Assembly: GCA_965222505.1 (NCBI GenBank)
Contig: OZ244956.1
Coordinates: 4,278,001-4,342,000, forward strand
Direction: 5' to 3'
From: G965222505 sp965222505
Lineage (GTDB): Bacteria > Bacteroidota > Rhodothermia > Rhodothermales > DATKEJ01
Length of the DNA stretch: 64,000 bases
Below, one piece after another: positions 26,325 through 35,524 of this stretch; within the stretch, counting starts at the first letter, position 1; each line of letters begins with the position of its first letter. The notes under the pieces were generated by a model. The model worked only from the letters and a program-made list of their open reading frames with translations. It was not told where the DNA came from and did no database searches. Position numbers and translations under genes: made by a program.

Positions 26325-27290
26325 TTAAAACCCATAGATCATCTGGTACGTGAACTGATGTGCCGTAAAGCGTTTGCCGGGGTCATTGGAATCGCGGAGT
26401 TCATACTGATACTGAAATGCCATCGACAAATCTGCAAATAGCGGACGTTCCCAGGAAGCGGACAGGGCCCACTGGTAGTACCGCCGCAACTCATCCTCAT
26501 CTTCGACCTCCACGAACCGGTAGTCGTAGTATTTGCGCTGGTATTTGGCTTTTAATTCCAGCAGGTTCCTCGTCTTAAACAGGGGAATTTCGTACTTCAT
26601 CGCGTAGGTGTGCCGGCTGTAATCTCCTCTCGGTTCCTGTTCCCGGTTGAACTCATAACGAACGGAGAGTTCCAGTTCCCCGTCATCGTCTGTTTTGCGT
26701 TCGTAGACCAATCCGAAGTAGGGCTTAAAGGCAGACTCCCCCGGATCGTCCGGGATGCGCTTGATCCGCAAGTAGGTAAAAAGATGGAAGCGATGGTCTC
26801 TCGTGAACCGATATTCGATATCGTGTTCGAGGCTGTACTGGTTCGATATGTCCCGGTCTTCCGATGTCCCGCCAAATGACAATTCTACGTCGGTCTGTGT
26901 GCGCCACTTACGAGACCCCCGTGGGGTGATACGGGCTCGAAACTTGTTACTGACGCGGTCCCATTTGTCCGTTTGTGTATAGGCATGCCGGGCCACCTGA
27001 TATTCCAAGGTCAGGAGGGGTTTTTCCTTTTGATTCTGAAACCGGACATCCATCCCGGGGACCAGACCGTATGCGGCTATATGGTCTTCATCATGATCGA
27101 TGTTGGTATCGTAAACCTGCATCATGGTCCCCCGTATCCGAAAATCTGAAGTCTGGGAAGCATCCTTGGTCTCGGAGGTAGCCGGGTCTCCCGTGGCAGC
27201 GGCCTGTTGCCCCTGGGCGGGTTGGCCCGTCACCAGACCTGCCGGAACAATTGTCCATAAAGCAAGAAATATCTTCCACATGCCGTACAC
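26325..27290 (-). CDS. Predicted outer-membrane beta-barrel protein of the glycan operon
   Basis: 321 residues. Signal peptide (MWKIFLALWTIVPAGLVTGQ), a low-complexity Ala/Thr/Ser linker, then repeated amphipathic strands with many Tyr, Arg, Asp (for example FKPYFGLVYERKTDDDGEL and KAKYQRKYYDYRFVEVEDED), ending in MIYGF, a C-terminal aromatic typical of barrels. No named family recognised. It starts 3 bp after the double-phosphotransferase gene, so it is the last gene of the same transcript; an outer-membrane channel or anchor role for the exported product is inference. Confidence 0.75.
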   Translation of the reverse strand: MYGMWKIFLALWTIVPAGLVTGQPAQGQQAAATGDPATSETKDASQTSDFRIRGTMMQVYDTNIDHDEDHIAAYGLVPGMDVRFQNQKEKPLLTLEYQVARHAYTQTDKWDRVSNKFRARITPRGSRKWRTQTDVELSFGGTSEDRDISNQYSLEHDIEYRFTRDHRFHLFTYLRIKRIPDDPGESAFKPYFGLVYERKTDDDGELELSVRYEFNREQEPRGDYSRHTYAMKYEIPLFKTRNLLELKAKYQRKYYDYRFVEVEDEDELRRYYQWALSASWERPLFADLSMAFQYQYELRDSNDPGKRFTAHQFTYQMIYGF

Positions 27291-27293
27291 CTC

Positions 27294-29597
27294 CTACAAG
27301 ACGATCGCGCGCTGATAGGTACTGAGCCGTTCCTCGCAGCACCGAAGCAAGGTCTCGGTGGCCGCACCCCGCCCCGGTATAGCCGTGCTGATGTAAATGT
27401 GACGAGCCAGCGTAAGCGTGGTATAGACCTCTACCGCCTGCCTTGTGGCATCCGGTTGCCCGGAAAGAAACGCCTCCCTGAATGCATGGATCAAAGGTTC
27501 GTACGCCAGGGCCGAATTGTGCTCCCGGATCCCCAGTTCGATCAGATGACCGATAAAATTTCCGGCATCCAGTGCAGGATCTCCGAGGGAATACAGATCG
27601 AAATCCAGCAAGTAGACCTGCGAACCGTTCCAGAGTACATTGTCATGATAAAAATCACGATGGATCGGGAGGACCGGACGATTGATCAGGCACGAGGAGG
27701 CCCGTCTGCTCCACTCCAGGACCCGGGCGAACCGCAAGGTGGCGGCCGGTTTGATGTACCGCACCCGATCGAGCCGATCGGTAAGTATGCCGAGTTCCTG
27801 TTCAATGGTGTGCATGCGCCCGGGCCTCGGCCCTTCATGGTGCAGCCGTCTAAGGGACTGCGCGACATGAGTCATCACAGCCGGTGTTTCGGGCGTTTGG
27901 AGTAACGCACCAACGGTTTTGCCCTGCACTTCCCTTTGCAGCCACATGTGCCAATCCGCTATAGCCCCCATTGGTTCAGGTACACGCCCCGGGCTCGCCT
28001 CCGGCCCCCAACCCGTCTGCCAGAGTTGTTTCATCAAGGCGTAGGTCCGATGATCGAGCCCTTTGGCACGCACCTTGCCCAAAACGACTGCGGGCGGCTT
28101 CCCGTCGGAAAATTGCCAGGTATACGCCAGCATGCATCGTCTACCCGGTTTATGCCGCTTTAACCGGATGTGCTGAAGGCTTGCGCCGCCACCCATCCTG
28201 TCGGCCATCTCCCTGGTCACGACGGCAGGATCCAGGGCCGGTTTGACGTTGGCAAACGCCTGATCTTCCAGAAGGGCTTGCACCTGACCGGCGTGAAGCA
28301 CCGGGTGGACCCCACCCTGCTCGTTATCGAGCAACCGTTCCGTCCGTTGTAGCAAAGCCCGGACCTGTTCCGGCCAGTTTTCTTCCAGAAACCGGAAGGG
28401 ATGCGGCACCAGCTTCAACAAGCCGGCAGCCGTATACAGATCAGCTTGCCGGGAAGATACCGGGTGTTTGGCAGATCGATTGTAGCCGCTGAGGAGGCCG
28501 TTGCGCAGGGCCTCAGCTAACGTTGCATCGATGTAGCCGCGGAGCAGATCCCGTTCCAGATGGGCGATAAAATTACCCACATCGACCGCCGCATGGCCCA
28601 CGCCACTTCCATCAAAGTCAATGAACCCGATATGGTCCTTCTGTATGATGACCTGTTTGGCGTAAAAGTCGCCGTGCAGCAGCACTTGTGCCTCTCCGGC
28701 AGCATCGAGTGCATGCACCAGGGCTTTCGCCAGGCGCTGGGCCAGGGGCCAAAGTTCCGGCAAGATCCATTTCAGGCTTTCGGCAGCCGCTTCCAGTCCG
28801 CATACCGGATTCAGTACTTGTACCGGGGATGGTATGGGTGTTTGGTGCAAACAGGCCAGGGCTTCTCCTACCCGTTCTGCTTCCTCCCCCGTTCCATATC
28901 CCCTTCTCAGGGCAGCACCCAATAGCCGTCCGGGCAACCACTCAAATCCCAGGATACGATGCCGGTTGGACCGGCACACCCGCCGGGCAACGCGCAAGGG
29001 ACCACGGGATGAGAACAAGCGGGCATTGGCATAGGCCGTTTGATAGCCACGTCCCGTATAAAACTTGAGCGCCGCAAGAGGGATGCCCTCCACCTCCAGC
29101 CGGGTCACCAGACGGCGCTCGGGTTTGTAGCGTACCACGTTGAGCTTGCCTTCACGCCGCCTATCCTCCTCCCACAGCCGATGCATCAGGGCTGACTTTT
29201 GCCGGGCATCGGATAGTCGTTTGATGGCCGGCAGCTTGAGGTCGTTTGGAAATAGGGAGACGAACACCCCTTCTTTCGGCTCCACTCCAGAAAGTGGGGT
29301 GTCCGTCTCCTGCTCCCCGTGGCGTACTTTGTTGAGTTTGGCTTGTTGATCCGGTTGCAGCGCTTTTGCATAGCCCAATTGCACCATCCCGTCCGCCAGG
29401 GCTTCAAACCCGACAAGGCAATTCATGCCCGGCTTGTATCGGACGTAAACCGGCCGCACGGCGGACCATTCAACCTGAGGCAGTTGCCTTCTGAGCATGA
29501 CCCGCAGACGATCCGGATCAAACAACAATTTCATCCCCGGAAGCGCCGGTTCTTTTTCAAGGATGGTGTGCAGGGCTTTTTCCATCATCCCCTCCAC
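27294..29597 (-). CDS. Double-domain aminoglycoside-phosphotransferase-like kinase
   Basis: 767 residues holding two APH/choline-kinase-like domains in one chain. Domain 1 (about 1-430) has the catalytic loop LLHGDFYAKQVIIQ near residue 308 and the metal site GFIDFDGSGVGHAAVDVGNF. Domain 2 (about 430-767) has LPIHRDFYHDNVLW near 645 and YLLDFDLYSLGDPALDAGNF. In domain 1 the Asn that normally follows the loop is Gln, so domain 2 is the better candidate for catalysis. Sits between an ABC exporter and a barrel gene, 15 and 3 bp away. A sugar or lipid-linked glycan is a likely substrate, by context only. Confidence 0.85.
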   Translation of the reverse strand: MEGMMEKALHTILEKEPALPGMKLLFDPDRLRVMLRRQLPQVEWSAVRPVYVRYKPGMNCLVGFEALADGMVQLGYAKALQPDQQAKLNKVRHGEQETDTPLSGVEPKEGVFVSLFPNDLKLPAIKRLSDARQKSALMHRLWEEDRRREGKLNVVRYKPERRLVTRLEVEGIPLAALKFYTGRGYQTAYANARLFSSRGPLRVARRVCRSNRHRILGFEWLPGRLLGAALRRGYGTGEEAERVGEALACLHQTPIPSPVQVLNPVCGLEAAAESLKWILPELWPLAQRLAKALVHALDAAGEAQVLLHGDFYAKQVIIQKDHIGFIDFDGSGVGHAAVDVGNFIAHLERDLLRGYIDATLAEALRNGLLSGYNRSAKHPVSSRQADLYTAAGLLKLVPHPFRFLEENWPEQVRALLQRTERLLDNEQGGVHPVLHAGQVQALLEDQAFANVKPALDPAVVTREMADRMGGGASLQHIRLKRHKPGRRCMLAYTWQFSDGKPPAVVLGKVRAKGLDHRTYALMKQLWQTGWGPEASPGRVPEPMGAIADWHMWLQREVQGKTVGALLQTPETPAVMTHVAQSLRRLHHEGPRPGRMHTIEQELGILTDRLDRVRYIKPAATLRFARVLEWSRRASSCLINRPVLPIHRDFYHDNVLWNGSQVYLLDFDLYSLGDPALDAGNFIGHLIELGIREHNSALAYEPLIHAFREAFLSGQPDATRQAVEVYTTLTLARHIYISTAIPGRGAATETLLRCCEERLSTYQRAIVL

Positions 29598-29612
29598 CGT
29601 TGTGCTGGATGG

Positions 29613-31427
29613 TCAGAAGGCGTAGGCATGACGATTTACGGAAAAGGAAACAGACTCCATGCGGAACAGCCGTGCATATCGGCCTCCCTCCCGGAGCAAG
29701 ATGGAATGTGTACCCATCTCCACCAACCGGCCTTGATCCAGTACCAGAATGACATCGGCCCGGGCCGCGTGCCTGAGGTTGTGGGTGATAAGGAAGGTCG
29801 TTTTGCCCTCGGAGAGCCGCTCCAGCGCCTCAATGACAGCGCTTACGTTCTCCTCATCCAGGCCGGTTGTCGGCTCGTCCAGGATGAGGATGGGGGCATC
29901 CCGAACTGCGGCACGGGCAATGGCGATACGCTGCCGTTGCCCTGCCGACAACGTCTCGCCCCGTTCTCCTACTACCGTGTCATACCCCTCCGGCAATTGC
30001 TCGATAAACGAATGGGCATTGGCCAGCCGGGCAGCACGCAGGATGGCTTCTTCCGAAACATCCGGCGCCCCGTAGGCAATGTTTTCCCGAATGGTAGTGG
30101 CAAACAGCAACGGGCTTTGCAACACAAAACTGAGTTGTCCGCGCAGGGAAGCCAGGGTTACCTCGGGGATGGGTATGCCGTCTATGAGAATTCGGCCCTC
30201 CGTCGGTTCATAGAGCCGGGCCAGGAGGTTGACCAGGGTCGATTTTCCGCTTCCTGAGGCCCCCACCAGGGCTACCCGTTTTCCCGCCCTCACCGTAAAA
30301 GAGACGTTGCGTATTACCTCATGCCCCGGGGTATAGGCGAAATGTACCCGGTCGAACTTCACGCGCCCCCTGAACGCCGGAGCGGGGACGGCATCGGGAT
30401 GGTTCCGGATGTCCGGGGTATGCGCAAAGAGGTCGATGACCCGTTCTCCGGCGGCGGTTGCTTTCGCCAGCCGACCCGTGTACTTGGCAAAGTCCTGCAT
30501 GGGCTTGAACGCAGACTTCAAGTAGGCCAGAAACACCAGCAATTCTCCCGCCGTCAGCGCCCCCGTCATGACCAGATGGGTGCCGTACCAGAGCACCGCG
30601 GCCGTGGAGAGCGCGATCATGACTTGCACCGTTCCCTGTAGCCGGGCCATCAGCCGCCGGGCCTGGACGCCTTCCTTCAGGCTTTTCTTGTTCTGTCCGG
30701 CAAAGGCATCCGAGAACGTCGATTCCAGGGACAGGGCCTGAATAAACCGGATGGCCCCGATGGATTCGGCGGCCGTTGCAGCCATCGCCCCTTCCCGCTT
30801 CCTTTGCTTACGGGTCACGTTCCGGATTTTTTTGCTGAGGCGAACGGTGGGCAGGGCATACAGGGGCAAGGTGATCAACACCAGCAGGGTCAGTTTCCAG
30901 TGGATCCAGAGCATCAAGCCCATCATCAGGAGCAGGACCAGTATGCTGGCCACCAGCGGCATAAACGCCGTGACCAGCACCTCCTTGAGCATCCCGATGT
31001 CGCTGATGACCCGCACCACCAGATCCCCGGTACGCGCACGGGTATGAAACCCCAGCGACAGGTGTTGCACATGACGAAAAAGTGCCCCCCGGATGTCTGT
31101 CAGTACGTGATTGCCGACGAGGGCAAACCCCACTTTATGCCCGTAGGTCGACAATGCCCGCAAACTAATGATCAGCACCAGACACACCGCAGCGAGCAGC
31201 AACAACATCCGGGGGGATTCCACTACATCGGCACCCGCAGGCACGATGATCGAATCGAAGACATATTTCAGGGGCCAAGGCTCCAGCGATTTGAACACTA
31301 CCCCGGCCAACAGGGAAGCCATAGACCCGCCAACGAGCAACCGGTGCCGCCGGGTATACGGCCAAAAAAAACGTAACATCCGCCCTAGTCCGGGCAGGGT
31401 TTCGCGGAGGTTTTTTGGACGGCCCAT
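29613..31427 (-). CDS. ABC exporter, fused membrane and ATPase domains (MsbA-like)
   Basis: 604-residue type-IV (MsbA-like) half-transporter: six helices in about 20-315, then a nucleotide-binding domain with Walker A VGASGSGKSTLVNLLARLY (about 388), signature ETLSAGQRQRIAIARAA, Walker B ILILDEPTTGLDEENV and the H-loop FLITHNLRHA. It should work as a homodimer in the inner membrane. Its start codon overlaps the stop of the upstream glycosyltransferase by 1 bp. With three glycosyltransferases around it, the substrate is probably a lipid-linked glycan or glycolipid (inference). Confidence 0.93.
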   Translation of the reverse strand: MGRPKNLRETLPGLGRMLRFFWPYTRRHRLLVGGSMASLLAGVVFKSLEPWPLKYVFDSIIVPAGADVVESPRMLLLLAAVCLVLIISLRALSTYGHKVGFALVGNHVLTDIRGALFRHVQHLSLGFHTRARTGDLVVRVISDIGMLKEVLVTAFMPLVASILVLLLMMGLMLWIHWKLTLLVLITLPLYALPTVRLSKKIRNVTRKQRKREGAMAATAAESIGAIRFIQALSLESTFSDAFAGQNKKSLKEGVQARRLMARLQGTVQVMIALSTAAVLWYGTHLVMTGALTAGELLVFLAYLKSAFKPMQDFAKYTGRLAKATAAGERVIDLFAHTPDIRNHPDAVPAPAFRGRVKFDRVHFAYTPGHEVIRNVSFTVRAGKRVALVGASGSGKSTLVNLLARLYEPTEGRILIDGIPIPEVTLASLRGQLSFVLQSPLLFATTIRENIAYGAPDVSEEAILRAARLANAHSFIEQLPEGYDTVVGERGETLSAGQRQRIAIARAAVRDAPILILDEPTTGLDEENVSAVIEALERLSEGKTTFLITHNLRHAARADVILVLDQGRLVEMGTHSILLREGGRYARLFRMESVSFSVNRHAYAF

Positions 31428-32614
31428 CAGACGCGTACCCCCTCCGTCTTTAGGATCTGGGCCCCCTCATGCGCAATCTCCAGTAGGGTGCATACCACCT
31501 GATCCCAGGTATGATGGGCAATGACATAACGACGTGCGGCGCGCCCGATGCGGATGCTTTGTTGCTCATCCTTCCACATCTCGTAAAGCGCCTGCGCGAG
31601 CCGGACCTCATCCCCCGGGGGTACCAGCAGGCCCGTAAATCCATCCTCGATAACCTCCGCCACCTGACCAATCCGACTGGCAACGACGGGTACACCGGCG
31701 GCCATATATTCAAAAACCTTCAGCGGGGAGAAATAGCAGTTGTCCATCCGGGGATAGGGGACGACGCCCACATCCATCCGGGCCAGCCAAGCCGGGACGT
31801 CCTCAGGAGGCACCTTGCCTGTGAAATGGACCCTGTTTTCCAAACCCAGCCGGTCGACGTGCCGCGCCAGCCGTTCCCGTTCCGGCCCGTCACCTACGAT
31901 GAGCAATTCTGCGCCGGGGCACCGCTTTTGAAACGCCCCAAATGCATCAATCAACACGGCCAGGCCATGCCAGGGTTTGAGGGTGCCGACAAACCCGGCT
32001 GTGAATCTGTGGTCACGTCCCGTAAAGGGCATCAAATCGGGACAGAACCGTTCCGGGTTTACGCCGTTGGGTATGACGTGAAGGTGTGCCCGGGGCACCC
32101 CGTATCCGACAACATATTCGGCGACCGCTTCCGAAACGGCAATCACATCCTGCGCCTCATGAAACACCCTATGGGCTACGGCCTCGGCTCCTTCACGGTC
32201 CACCAGTTCGCGATGGCGTGCCTGTTCCTGGATCAGTGGGGCATTTACTTCCAACAGGCCGGGGATACCCTTTGCCCGGGCATAGGCCATGCCGCCCCAA
32301 CCCCAGAGGGCATACCGCTCGTAAACGAGGTCAAACGGGCCATTTTGATGCAGCATCTCAAGTAACACATCATTGGCAGCCAGTACTTCTTGCTCCCGCG
32401 CTTGCCCACCGGTGGCGATCAGTTTGGGAAGCTGAAGGACCTCAACACCCCTCAGATCCGGAGACGGTTCACCCCCCAATCGTTGGGCAAACATCGTCAC
32501 GGCCACGCCGACGTCCAGCATGGACCGGATAACCTCCTGGACATGAATCGAACAGCCTTTCGATCCAAATACCGGTACACCCGGATCGGTGCATATGTAG
32601 GCGACGCGCATCAT
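31427..32614 (-). CDS. Glycosyltransferase family 4 protein (first of two)
   Basis: 395-residue GT-B fold enzyme. N-terminal acceptor domain starts MMRVAYICTDPGVPVFGSKG and ends before HVIPNGVNPERFCP; the donor domain contains FVGTLKPWHG, LIVGDGPERERLARHV and the GT4 nucleotide-sugar site AAGVPVVASRIGQVAEVIED. Overlaps the next upstream gene by 4 bp (ATGA) and the ABC gene by 1 bp, so translation is coupled. Donor and acceptor unknown. Confidence 0.93.
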   Translation of the reverse strand: MMRVAYICTDPGVPVFGSKGCSIHVQEVIRSMLDVGVAVTMFAQRLGGEPSPDLRGVEVLQLPKLIATGGQAREQEVLAANDVLLEMLHQNGPFDLVYERYALWGWGGMAYARAKGIPGLLEVNAPLIQEQARHRELVDREGAEAVAHRVFHEAQDVIAVSEAVAEYVVGYGVPRAHLHVIPNGVNPERFCPDLMPFTGRDHRFTAGFVGTLKPWHGLAVLIDAFGAFQKRCPGAELLIVGDGPERERLARHVDRLGLENRVHFTGKVPPEDVPAWLARMDVGVVPYPRMDNCYFSPLKVFEYMAAGVPVVASRIGQVAEVIEDGFTGLLVPPGDEVRLAQALYEMWKDEQQSIRIGRAARRYVIAHHTWDQVVCTLLEIAHEGAQILKTEGVRV

Positions 32615-33867
32615 GCCCCTACCCCCATCATGGGTTTGCGCATCCTACCGGCGGCAGGGTCCTCCCAATGTATGCCTGTGAACCCGGCCCGCAACTTCGC
32701 TGCGTTGATATCAATATCAAACGCGGACTCGATCAACTGCCGCGCACGAAGGGCGAGACGGACCCGCCTTTGCGGATTAAAGCACAAATCCTCCAGAGCA
32801 TCGGCGAGGGCGACCGGGTTGTGTTGAGGCACCTGTAGTCCGGTTTCCTGATCCCGAATCACTTCCGGAATCCCGGTCACATCGGTCGATATGCAGGGGG
32901 TGCCTAGGGCCATCGCTTCAAGCAGCACCGTCGGGAGTCCGTCCCGATTCCCGTCTGCCCCGATCACACAGGGCGCAGCCATGACAGCGGCCTGACCAAG
33001 GGCTTGCTTGACCGCATGCTGCGGACACGGGCCGGTGAGGGTCACTTCATTTCCCAGACCATGGGCCTGAATCCGGGCTTGTAATTCGGCTTCAAGATCT
33101 CCCCCTCCGATGATGTCACAGGCCAGGAGGCGACCCCGGTTTTTGAGCACGGCACACGCCTCAATTAATTCGCCAAATCCTTTTTTCTCAACCAGACGCC
33201 CGACGGCCACAATGCGGGGCAGACGTTCCTCGGGACTGTGGTATGGAAAAGCACGCAGGTCCAGTCCGTTATAGAGTTTTCGCACCCGCTGTGCTGAAGC
33301 GCCATAATTGGTCTGCAGGAAATCGAGGTTATATGCGCTCACTGTCACCACGGAATCCGCCGCTTCCAGTTTGGTGCGCAGATCCTGTGGGTCCACGCTC
33401 TCGTGAAATATGTCTTTGGCATGCGCGGTAAAGCTGAAGGGAACCTCGGTAAAGCGCGCTGCCCACATCGCTACGGTGGTGGCCGATGTTGCAAAGTGTG
33501 CGTGGAGATGTGTCATCCCGCTGGTTTTCACCCATTTTGCCAGATGAAGCGCCTGAAAAAGCGTGCGGGGATCAATCTGATCCAGCCCCGTCAAAGCGGG
33601 CCCGAAATGGGGCAGGGCACGTTCTGCCCATTGTATCATCGACCAAAACTCAGAAAGCTTCTGAGGCATGGGGAGGTAGTGCACCGATGCCCGTACCTGA
33701 GCAATGACATCCTGAAAATGGGTATCCACCGGCGGCCGAAGGGCAAATATCTCCACTGGAAATCCGGCACGCTCATGGGCCAGGATTTCGTTGACGATAA
33801 ACGTCTCAGAATACCGGGGATAACGCTTGACGACGTACCCCACGCGGGCAGCAGCTTCAACTTGCAT
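32611..33867 (-). CDS. Glycosyltransferase family 4 protein (second of two)
   Basis: 418-residue GT-B enzyme of the type often found in exopolysaccharide clusters. The start GYVVKRYPRYSETFIVNEIL and the segment HLHAHFATSATTVAMWAARF are the usual N-terminal features; the donor domain has VAVGRLVEKKGFGELIEACA and LPTVLLEAMALGTPCISTDV. The first codons overlap the upstream COG4671-like gene by 11 bp and its stop overlaps the next gene by 4 bp. Acceptor unknown. Confidence 0.93.
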   Translation of the reverse strand: MQVEAAARVGYVVKRYPRYSETFIVNEILAHERAGFPVEIFALRPPVDTHFQDVIAQVRASVHYLPMPQKLSEFWSMIQWAERALPHFGPALTGLDQIDPRTLFQALHLAKWVKTSGMTHLHAHFATSATTVAMWAARFTEVPFSFTAHAKDIFHESVDPQDLRTKLEAADSVVTVSAYNLDFLQTNYGASAQRVRKLYNGLDLRAFPYHSPEERLPRIVAVGRLVEKKGFGELIEACAVLKNRGRLLACDIIGGGDLEAELQARIQAHGLGNEVTLTGPCPQHAVKQALGQAAVMAAPCVIGADGNRDGLPTVLLEAMALGTPCISTDVTGIPEVIRDQETGLQVPQHNPVALADALEDLCFNPQRRVRLALRARQLIESAFDIDINAAKLRAGFTGIHWEDPAAGRMRKPMMGVGA

Positions 33868-35113
33868 AGACGGACGGGTTTGAGATTGAGTGGGATACGG
33901 GCATCAAGCGTTGAACCATGGACAGGATGCGGTCCAGACCCGAAAATCGAATCATGGCCTTGGCCTCTTCTTTGGGCGGGGTCGGATGGGCCAACCACCG
34001 GGTAACAGCCGCGGGTGTGGCGGCATCGGGATGCAATACATCGACGAGCCCGAGTTCGGCGAGGCGTTCGGCCCGGATCCATTGTTCTTTGCGGGGCTGC
34101 ACCCTCGGGATGACCAGCGCCGGCTTTTTCAAGGCCAGTACTTCCCCAATGGTATTGTACCCCCCCATGCAAACGACCCCTTCCGCATACTGGTACAACA
34201 GGGTCGGTTCGGCGAGGCGTTGCATAAGGTGTAGCCAGGGGCAGGTGCTACACAAATTCTGCAACCGTTCCACCTCTTCGGGGTTCATAAACGGCCCGGT
34301 CAGGATTATGCCTTCTTTCCCGGCGGGGAACGTAGCGCGTAAGAAATGTTCGGCTACCCGGTATCCGTCCTGGCCTCCCCCAACCGTACACACGAAATAC
34401 GGCGCATGGGGTACCAGATCCTCTGTAAATCCTTTCACGGGCTCGGGTACAAACGACAGCCGTTTTCCCTGATCCAGGTATCCGGTATACCGAATCCTGT
34501 CCCGTACCCGATCCGGCAGACCGTATGCCCCGGCCACATCATAGACGCGCCGATCCCCGTAGATCCAGATGTCATCGTAATACCGATCCACATTCTGGAA
34601 AAATCCGGAATCGGCCCATTCCTGCTTTATGGTATCCGGATCGTCCAGTATGTCCCGTAGACCAAGCACACAACGGGTCGAGGTCCGGCTACGCAGGTAA
34701 TCCAGCGATTCCCTTAGCTCACCCTTTACCCCGTCTGCGACCTTGTCGACAATCAAAACATCCGGCCTGAACGTCTCTAGCGCGCCAAGGATAATCCGTG
34801 ACCGCATGGCAATTAACTCTTTAAGTCCGAAGCTGAAAAACCGGGGCCTGTAATGTCCGTTGCCCGATTTATACAGGGCGGGAAGACTGATGGTATCGAT
34901 ACCGGAGGAGGAGACCAGACCCTGGGCTTCCATGGCCCCGGTAATCAACAATACATCCGCGCCGCCCGGCATGCGGGTCAGAGCCTCTGCGATGAGCAGG
35001 TTACGCCGCATATGCCCCAACCCACAGGTATCATGGGAATACAGCGCAACTTTACGCCTTTGAGGGGTATTTCCCAGCGGAGTTACAGGAATCAAATCGT
35101 GTCGATTGTGCAT
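33857..35113 (-). CDS. MurG-like glycosyltransferase of the COG4671 type
   Basis: 418 residues if started at the ATG at 35113; the frame is open to 35311, but the candidate transcription start lies near 35302 and residues upstream do not look conserved. It begins VALYSHDTCGLGHMRRNLLI, the COG4671 signature, and later has FVCTVGGGQDGYRVAEHFL and VVCMGGYNTIGEVLALKKPA, the donor-binding pattern of MurG/GT28-like enzymes. First gene of the six-gene operon. A sigma-54-like promoter and a pair of dyads lie upstream. Product of the reaction unknown. Confidence 0.88.
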   Translation of the reverse strand: MHNRHDLIPVTPLGNTPQRRKVALYSHDTCGLGHMRRNLLIAEALTRMPGGADVLLITGAMEAQGLVSSSGIDTISLPALYKSGNGHYRPRFFSFGLKELIAMRSRIILGALETFRPDVLIVDKVADGVKGELRESLDYLRSRTSTRCVLGLRDILDDPDTIKQEWADSGFFQNVDRYYDDIWIYGDRRVYDVAGAYGLPDRVRDRIRYTGYLDQGKRLSFVPEPVKGFTEDLVPHAPYFVCTVGGGQDGYRVAEHFLRATFPAGKEGIILTGPFMNPEEVERLQNLCSTCPWLHLMQRLAEPTLLYQYAEGVVCMGGYNTIGEVLALKKPALVIPRVQPRKEQWIRAERLAELGLVDVLHPDAATPAAVTRWLAHPTPPKEEAKAMIRFSGLDRILSMVQRLMPVSHSISNPSVYAS

Positions 35114-35312
35114 GAGGATGCCATTCAAGAACCGGCTCGGTGACCGGCAATCCTCCGCTAGTGGGATCACGGAATTATCAGGGAAAAACAAGGGGCGACC
35201 TTCGTTCAGCAGAACGATAATTATGTTTGTGGCAGTTGAGCCATCACACCACGGTCGAATGCCTGCATTACGTCCGGCAAGCACCGTATTGCGATGTTGT
35301 ACCTCCCCCAAG

Positions 35313-35327
35313 ACAAGGGCCGTGCCA
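35313..35327 (-). promoter_or_regulatory. Candidate sigma-54 promoter of the glycan operon
   Basis: On the minus strand TGGCAC-GGCCC-TTGT: the -24 element is perfect and the spacing right, with T instead of C at the critical -12 position. Paired dyads lie 146-195 bp upstream, the usual distance for an activator site. The rest of 35114-35524 carries no other gene. Confidence 0.5.
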
Positions 35328-35472
35328 CATTTTCTCCAACCTTGTATTCTCTTTCCAATATATCATATTCAAAACCTTATTCATAAATGACTTGTACGAA
35401 TTCATTCTATTGTGGACATTATCCGTGACTCCGTTTATCTACATGCGGGGTTTGGTGAAGCCGGATGCGCTT

Positions 35473-35508
35473 GTGCAGGGGATGCACAGGGCTGCGCAAA
35501 TGATGCAC
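35473..35508. promoter_or_regulatory. Pair of 15-bp dyads, candidate activator sites
   Basis: GTGCA-GGGGA-TGCAC (35473-35487) and GCGCA-AATGA-TGCAC (35494-35508), starting exactly 21 bp (two helical turns) apart. The same motif, again as a pair 21 bp apart, occurs before the sigma-54 activator gene (42911-42946), and singly at 39641-39655. Likely binding sites of that activator (inference). Confidence 0.6.
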
Positions 35509-35524
35509 AGCGAGGTTTTGACCG

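Noticed and set aside
33857..35311. Extended start of the COG4671-like glycosyltransferase at 35311
   Set aside because: The extra 66 residues do not look like the family and would need a transcript starting upstream of the promoter candidate; the ATG at 35113 lies just before the conserved VALYSHDTCGLGH.
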